Source: Fallopia convolvulus (lineage: Eukaryota > Streptophyta > Magnoliopsida > Caryophyllales > Polygonaceae). From it: a DNA stretch of 64,000 bases. Below the pieces are notes generated by a model that was not told the origin of the DNA, ran no database searches, and saw only the letters and a program-made list of their open reading frames with translations. The DNA lies in assembly GCA_964016875.1 (NCBI GenBank), contig OZ024725.1, positions 49,211,927-49,275,926 on the forward strand, in the 5' to 3' direction. The position numbers and the translations under genes were made by a program. This document shows positions 58,081-64,000 of the stretch, in pieces (positions within the stretch are counted from its first letter, which is position 1; each line of letters starts with the position of its first letter).

Positions 58081-59100
58081 TGTAATATCCCTCATTTTTA
58101 CAAGGGTAAAAATGTAATTTCCTTTTTATGTTATAAATATATGAATAATATTTTATAATGTAACTTTCTCTAATGATAAATAAAAATATTTTCATATTTT
58201 ATCTCATAAGGTTATTATCTTAAGTTATATTATAAGTTTAAGAAAATATTGAAAGGTTACAAGAATTATTTTCTTATATTATAAAGTGATAATTATGAAC
58301 CATATAAGCTATGGTATAATGATTATAAGCCTTTCTTCTTGGTCAAAAGTTATAAGAAAATATTTATAAGCAATATGGCTTAACTATAAGTCTATAAGTG
58401 TTATAATTATATTTTATTAAAAAGTGTATAAAAAGTTTAACTAAATTTTTAATCAAATAAAATGGAATAAGGTTCATATGATTTTATTTGAAGTACAAAA
58501 GTTAAGAGGAAAGGGCATTTTCATCACTTTTGCAAAATAAGAGGGTTGTTTGTGTAATTATTCGGAAATGAATTGAACCCGAAATGGGTTGTCTTCAACC
58601 TTCAACCCGAAACTTCAAATGGCTATAACTTCTTCGTTTCTTAACGTATTTTCAATCCGAAAGATGTTTCGGAAAGCCCATGACCTGATCTATCAAACCC
58701 CTCAATCATTTGTTGCAAACAATACGAATTTTGGGATCGAAATTTCTGCACATGTTCGTAAACCTAAATGCTCGAATTAGACATTGATGGCTCGAATTGG
58801 ATGGATCTGTTGACGTGTATGGATAAGTACGAGTAAAGGTGATTTAATTGTGTGGTCAAAACATTTAAAAAGCCAGTAACAAAGGTGTAATGAGTGTTTT
58901 AAAGCCAAAAAACGTTTTGTTTGAAGGTGTTTAATGGAGAAAGTAATTTGGGATTATCTTGGATACAATTGGGGCTATAAATTGAGGTTTTTTATGGGAG
59001 ACAAAGACAAACAATTTCACATTCGAAAATATCTCAGAAAAGCTTCCTAACACCTTCGAATTGATAATATTGTTGTTCCGTTCTCACTTGAGAAAATAGT
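58081..59100 (+). repeat. Truncated gypsy LTR (Tekay-like) with TATA box
   Basis: The stretch starts tgtaatatccctc, like the starts of Tekay LTRs (compare tgtaagaaccc at 10691). It continues with AT-rich sequence and then a typical LTR middle part (aacttcttcgtttcttaacg, gatcgaaatttctgc). A TATA-like ctataaatt at about 58974 is followed by sequence that resembles an R region. No right end is visible; the repeat runs directly into the HCF107-like fragment. It is not closely similar to the LTRs at 2-31 kb. Confidence 0.5.
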
Positions 59101-59106
59101 AGCGCT

Positions 59107-60425
59107 CAGGAGAAGCCTCTCTCTGTCAATTTGGACCTGGCTCTCTACCGAGCTAAGATCTTGACTAAAAATTATCAATTTGAAGAAGCCGAGAAGCTCC
59201 TTCAACAGGTATTGATATCTCTCTTCTATCGTTTTTTTTTCTTCAAATTATTTGGGAAAGTCTGGTGTTGTTTAATTTGTGTGTGCGGAATTCCGGTTTT
59301 GGTTAGTGTATTAATTATTGGCCAGAAGACGGGAGGCCCTACGTCCCCTTAGGAAAGGTTATGAGGAAGCAATCGAAGATGGCAGAAGCAAGAGCCGTCT
59401 ACGAGAAGGGTTGCCAAGCGACTCAGGGAGAAAACTCTTTCATCTGGCAGGTTCGTCTCTTTACATTGCAATTTACAATTACATCAATTATATGCAACTA
59501 TAAACTCGCAGATCACCCATTACTTATCGTTGATAGAGCACAGTTTACTACCTTGTGGCTTCACCAAATTACTACTTCATGAGTGATTAGAATATGCCAA
59601 ATTGATAAGTTTGGGAGGTGTTTTCGAGTGTTATTAGATTGAGGAGTACTGCGTTGATATGATCATTCAGTTCTTCAATTAAAAGAAAAAAGACAATGGA
59701 ACTACAGACAACTTGATATTTCTCACATTAAGAATGGAGATGAGAGAAGGTTATGTTTACATTATACATGGTATAAGACCTCAGCTAATGAGGACTCAGT
59801 GTAGCAGAATTATAAATTGACTCCCAAGTGTATAATGTCAGGTTTTGCCTGTTCCCCTGAGCATCGAGCACTGAGATATAGTATGGCTGTATCATGCTTG
59901 ATCTTCTCTGTAGTAGCTGATGTTTAGTTTTGATCCTTGTTCTTTTGTTTGACAGTGCTGGGTTGATCTGGAGAATAGGTTAGGGAATGTGTGGAGAGCG
60001 AGAGAGTTATTCGATGCTGCCACAGATGCAAATAAAAAGCACATTGTAGCATGGCATGGATGTGCAGTTTTGGAACTAAAACAAGGAAATATTAAGAAGG
60101 CTAGGAATCTCCTTGCAAAAGGTCTCAATGTGGGGGAATGAGTACATATATCAGACTCTTGCCTTGCTTGAAGCCAAAGCTGGTAGAGACGAGCAAGCCC
60201 ATCAGTTGTTCAGGCAGGCAACCAAGTGTAACCCAAAAAGCTGTGCCAGCTGGCTTGTAAGTGCTAATCCAGGAATTTGTTGATGATTCTTTGTCACTGT
60301 ATTTATTTGAAAAATCCAGTAGCGTAGCATCCCTTTTCCTTGTTCAAATTCTTTCATATTAGGCTTGGGCACAGCTTGAGATGCAACAAGAAAACAACCT
60401 TGCTGCTGGGCTGCTTTTTGTGGTC
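59107..60425 (+). pseudogene. HCF107-like HAT/TPR-repeat gene fragment, broken
   Basis: Four exon-like pieces with GT-AG introns are visible: to 59208 (DLALYRAKILTKNYQFEEAE), 59307-59450 (CINYWPEDGRPYVPLGKV, AEARAVYEKGCQATQGEN), 59956-60255 (CWVDLENRLGNVWRARELF, HIVAWHGCAVLELKQGNI, then EYIYQTLALLEAKAG) and from 60363 (AWAQLEMQQENNLAAGLLF). These are half-a-TPR repeats of the HCF107 type; HCF107 binds chloroplast RNA and stabilises psbH transcripts. A frameshift near 60136 breaks exon 3. The N-terminal transit peptide and the C-terminal repeats are absent, so this is a truncated copy rather than the functional gene. Introns are kept, so it came by DNA duplication, not by an mRNA intermediate. 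Confidence 0.7.
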
Positions 60426-60429
60426 AGTT

Positions 60430-61100
60430 GCTCCAACAACCAATCTTCATAGTCTTATTAATTCATGACCTATACCAGCCCTAGATTAATATTGTTTATT
60501 CAAGTGAGAACGGAAATTCTCAAGGATACTAAGCAAGTGGGAATTAATACCAAGCTTTATGTTGTGCTGTTGTACGCAGGGGTAAGGAGAGGGTTGGAAA
60601 ATAATATTATTTTTATTATTTTCGATTTTGCCTTTTTAAAAAAGAAACTTTTGTTAAATTTAAATGGGTAAAATGTTTAAATGAGTGATTTTTTAACAAA
60701 ATTATATTTCATGGGTATTTAAATAAATATATGAATTTAATTTATATTTTAAGAAAGATTTATGAATAAGTTGTTATTTTAAAAGTAAATAATAAAATAT
60801 GTACAAATAATTAAATGAATAATTTTGGGTAAAAATTATGTTATGTGTATTTAAAAGAATGTATATGAATTTTATTTGGTATTGTATATAAGTTTTATTA
60901 ATATGTTAATATGTTATGAATAAAGAAAATATATAATAAAGATAATAAGATGTTCTTATATTGGTATAAAATTGAAATAAGAATACGAATAAATAAAATT
61001 AATTAATAAACTCAAACAACATTCTCTTATATTCTCTTATATGTGTTTGTAAAGTAGAAAAGAATGTCCCGTGCATCGCACGGGTCTGTTTTCTTAGTTT
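60430..61100. other. AT-rich sequence ending in a hairpin motif
   Basis: A 68-codon ORF (60465-60671) includes VRTEILKDTKQVGINTKLY and is unrecognised. The region is otherwise AT-rich. It ends with cccgtgcatcgcacggg (61064-61080), a 7-bp perfect stem with 3-nt loop, as found at the ends of some plant MITEs. Confidence 0.4.
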
Positions 61101-61365
61101 GATCTAAAAAATTGCCCCAACAGATTCTTCATTACATTCTCCATAATGGAGTGAAACTCCAAATTTTATTTCATCTTCTCTAAATATAGGGAATTCTCCA
61201 TCACATTCCTTATAAGTTTTATCATTTATTTATATGATAAAAGTAAGTATTAAATGCAATTCTTTAAAGTAGAGAATTTATTGGAGTTGGGCTGAATTTT
61301 TTTTAGAGAATATGGTAGTTGATTCTCCATTTTAAAGAAAATTTTAAGGAAGTTGTTGAAGATGG
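61101..61365. mobile_element. MITE-like sequence
   Basis: The sequence begins near ccccaacagattcttcattacattctcc and ends with gttgttgaagatggcc. The repeated motifs gagaat and attctcc run throughout. The right end is the inverse of the start of the MITE-like piece at 57704. A complete left TIR was not identified. Confidence 0.4.
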
Positions 61366-61644
61366 CCTTAGACACCACTCAACAAGAGGTATTTTTGCCA
61401 TTAAGACCGATTGTTTTCCAAGCTCCCTTTTTGCTTTGTGATTCATTCAACATAATCATTTCTAATAATTTATCAGTCGAAATGTCATCTTGGTGTTTAG
61501 AAATGACATGCTTTTGGTTATTAAAAAAATGGACATGTCACATTTGGATGTTATAAATAGTACAATATTCAAAATAGAAAAACTGCTCAATTAAGTATTT
61601 CTTAGGGGAAAGCGAGTTCATTGTATATGCGTAAATTTTAACTC

Positions 61645-62345
61645 ACTAGTAGTCCCTGTCGTGTTCTGCACGACTATGACTCGATATTTTTTATATATAC
61701 TATAAAAAATATATTAATAAATAAAAATATAATATAGACAATAATTGTGAATTGGTGAATAATATGAATTGTAAAAAGAAGCATAATTCTAAATTAAAGA
61801 TTTTGATAGCAAAAATGAAAATAATGGGACATTTAATACGGATTAGCAAATAAAATTGACTTGACATGTACGTATATTATCAAAAAATCATTACCGAAAA
61901 ATTATAATTGAAAATTACAATTGTAATTGGCTAGATGTGTATGTAAATTATCAAAAAATCAAAATTAAAAATTCAAATATATCATAATTGAAATTTAAAG
62001 ATTTGGCAACAAAAATATTTGATCCTATCTAAATATCATAATGGGAAAAAATATAGATTAACAAAAATATTTGATCCTATCTAAATATCATTTTGTAATC
62101 CAATACAAAAAATTTAAAAAATTGATTGAAATTTGTAGATTATGTGGCAATATAATGTGTACATAATATATGAGTGACATGGAAAATTTTTGACATGTGG
62201 ACTATGACACGAAATATTCATAGAAACGCCTAAATGACATGTGTAAAAATCTGAAGTGGCTTATAGAATCGACATGTGGCGAAATCTAGGTGCCGTAATA
62301 AGAAGGCTACAAACCTTATTGCTTTTATATATAGTAGATTTTTAA
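61645..62345. other. AT-rich repeat-like region with end hairpin
   Basis: It opens with actagtagtccctgtcgtg and a hairpin (gtcgtg, ttctg, cacgac; about 61657-61673). It closes with tattgcttttatatatagtag near 62340. This form is common for plant non-autonomous elements, but target duplications and family are not established. A direct repeat, atttgatcctatctaaatatc, occurs at about 62018 and 62070. Confidence 0.35.
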
Positions 62346-62885
62346 TATGTTTAAACAAATATACAAATTGACACAAAATGAAAAAAATGTATATTGTTCC
62401 TCTATCTCAAGAAATAGACTAATCATATGCCATCAACATCCAACAATGAACAGGCTTTGCCAATGCCTCACCCCACTACTATTATGGAAATCCTATGTCA
62501 TTACTGGATCCATGGTGGCACTATCCACAACATCCTCATAAGCAGCAACGCTGATTCGCTGAACATGTCATTTTCGATGTGAATAACGGGCACATATAGG
62601 GTGGCAGGCTCACTGCGTTGGGCTTTGGCGCAAACCGAAACCTTATTTTCACAAGGAGCAAGTGAAAATATTTTTATTAAAGTAAATTGACTCCCACCTT
62701 TTCATTTTGTGATGAAAATGTTCAATCCATATACAAATAAATTTTCAAAAATGATAAATCTTATCCTTAACCGAATAAACAATTAAAAATAATCGTTTTA
62801 AATCTCTTTTGGTTCTACACCATTCAAAGTTAAATTAGTTTGGGTCCGATTGCATATTGCCCGTATGAATTGACAAGAGTTGAGA
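62346..62885. other. Non-coding sequence, nothing recognised
   Basis: No ORF with a known domain, RNA gene or clear repeat is seen here. Confidence 0.5.
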
Positions 62886-62889
62886 TACA

Positions 62890-63150
62890 CTTACTAAAAG
62901 GCAGAATACATAAACGGCCCCCTGACCTTTGACCAATTGGTCACTTTGACACCCCACCTTTGAAAATGTTCGATTGAGTACTTAAACTTGCATATTGTGA
63001 CCTATTGAACACTCATGCGATCAGATTTGGACCTATTGAACACTCACACGATCAGATTGGTTGAGAGTGTTTTACACTCGCGCTTACGTGAAAAAATGGA
63101 GTGCCACATCACTACCTTTTAAATGCCATCTAGGAAGATTGTTTTTAATT
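62890..63150. repeat. Repeat-like sequence with 30-bp tandem unit
   Basis: The stretch begins with cataaacggccccctgacc, a type of sequence I know as dispersed in plant genomes. A unit of about 30 bp (gacctattgaacactca followed by cgatcagatt) is present twice, near 62999 and 63029. The element class is unknown. Confidence 0.4.
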
Positions 63151-64000
63151 GCAAAATTTTAATAAAAACAAAAATAAAAATACTTATAAATTACTATTAT
63201 ATCCCTACAATTTTATTAAATTACCCTCAAAACCATTCTCTTTCATCTCTCTACCTCCTCCATTAACATGGCCTCCATGAACACACCATTAATGTGCAAG
63301 ATTTGTTTTTCTTCCTTCAAATAAAATAGTCAAAACCAAAATAAAATACCCAGATCTACTCTCCCTGCATCAAATTTCCCCTTTCTTAATTATTCACTTG
63401 ATCTGTGTTCTCAATAAGGTGCTGAAATTTCTGCCATACCCCTTACGGCGAATCTGCTGAATTCTCTCTTCCAGTCTTCCCAGAGTGAAGGTTCTTCGGA
63501 GTTGGGTAAAAAGCCGGAAACCCAATTTGGACAATTTGAAGATCTTCTTGGAATCGTTCGGATCTACTCCTTTGGTCACACGAGATTGCAAGTTGGAGAT
63601 CCGATCGACTGTATCCGGATCCGATCGAGGTTGCAGGTCTCACTAGCGTCCCCAGATCCGGATTACCATCTCAAAGCACCGAAAATCGACGTCGGAATGG
63701 GGACGAAGAAAATGAGGGTCTTTAATGGTAGAACTCAATTTGGGATGATTTGAAATAGGAGAATAATGGGTTTTGACAAATTTGGTGGTAAGGATTTCAG
63801 ATCTATCCTCAATTTGAAGATTGATTAAGAGATTGAGTCAATTTTAAGAATTAGGTTGTGTAATGAGAGAGGAGACGAACTCAGGATAAAGAGTTCTCCG
63901 CCTCAGATATCGGTCCTAAGAAGGAACCAAAACAAGAACAAGAGATTAGGACTGAACGACGGACTCGGGACAAAATTCCAGTATTCCACCGTCGGCATAT
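63151..64000. other. Unassigned sequence at the window end
   Basis: The base composition becomes less AT-rich after about 63400, and a plus-strand ORF of 83 codons at 63502-63753 lies there, without a domain I recognise. It could be the upstream region of a gene or transposon outside the window. No splice-supported exon was found. Confidence 0.4.

Noticed and set aside
63502..63753. 83-codon ORF near the window end as an exon
   Set aside because: No domain, no splice-supported partner, and overlapping minus-strand ORFs of similar length.

Overview
This window looks like plant nuclear DNA, most likely from a eudicot. It is AT-rich, its genes carry short GT-AG introns, and it encodes a plant-type TOM20 receptor, an intronless RNR2-type ribonucleotide reductase small subunit, and a fragment related to chloroplast HCF107. 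Retrotransposons and DNA transposons fill most of it. There are no bacterial, organellar or CRISPR features. Three host loci are supported: an alpha/beta hydrolase gene (CDS 34811-41157, plus), RNR2 (41886-42878, minus) and TOM20 (52308-55040, minus).

The left half (about 2.3-31.8 kb) is one nested stack. A Tekay-type Ty3/gypsy chromovirus (about 2340-31770, plus) is the host element. A Mutator-like element (MULE-1, 10920-27116) sits in its 3' LTR, flanked by near-perfect 9-bp target duplications. MULE-1 was then hit by a Ty1/copia element (13096-20034, minus, TSD gcaca) and by a 3.0-kb LTR element (21311-24336, minus, TSD ctcta). A second MULE (28210-30296, perfect 9-bp TSD) lies further along the same 3' LTR. 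A TRIM-like unit sits at the Tekay primer-binding site. Without its insertions MULE-1 is about 6.2 kb. From the right TIR it encodes a FAR1-type transposase fused to an OTU protease-like domain, and from the left TIR a convergent plant-mobile-domain gene. Both TIRs contain arrays of short palindromes.

The middle (31.8-55.1 kb) holds the host genes. The hydrolase gene carries an antisense TRIM-like element in one intron and two SINE-like pieces in its 5'UTR intron. RNR2 has a TATA box and E2F-like sites upstream, as expected for an S-phase gene. Between RNR2 and TOM20 lie an RTE-type LINE remnant and a long L1-type LINE (about 46.37-51.46 kb, minus) whose ORF2 is interrupted by a 32-nt C run on its coding strand.

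The right end (55.1-64 kb) is gene-poor. It holds a gypsy 3'-end fragment with 54-bp repeats, a Harbinger-derived element with TTA target duplications (56689-57700), a truncated LTR (58081 to about 59100) running straight into a broken, intron-containing HCF107-like fragment, several MITE-like sequences, and uncharacterised sequence.

Limits: exon boundaries were read by eye from GT/AG sites and conserved protein motifs. Family names rest on motif recognition, and no database search was run.
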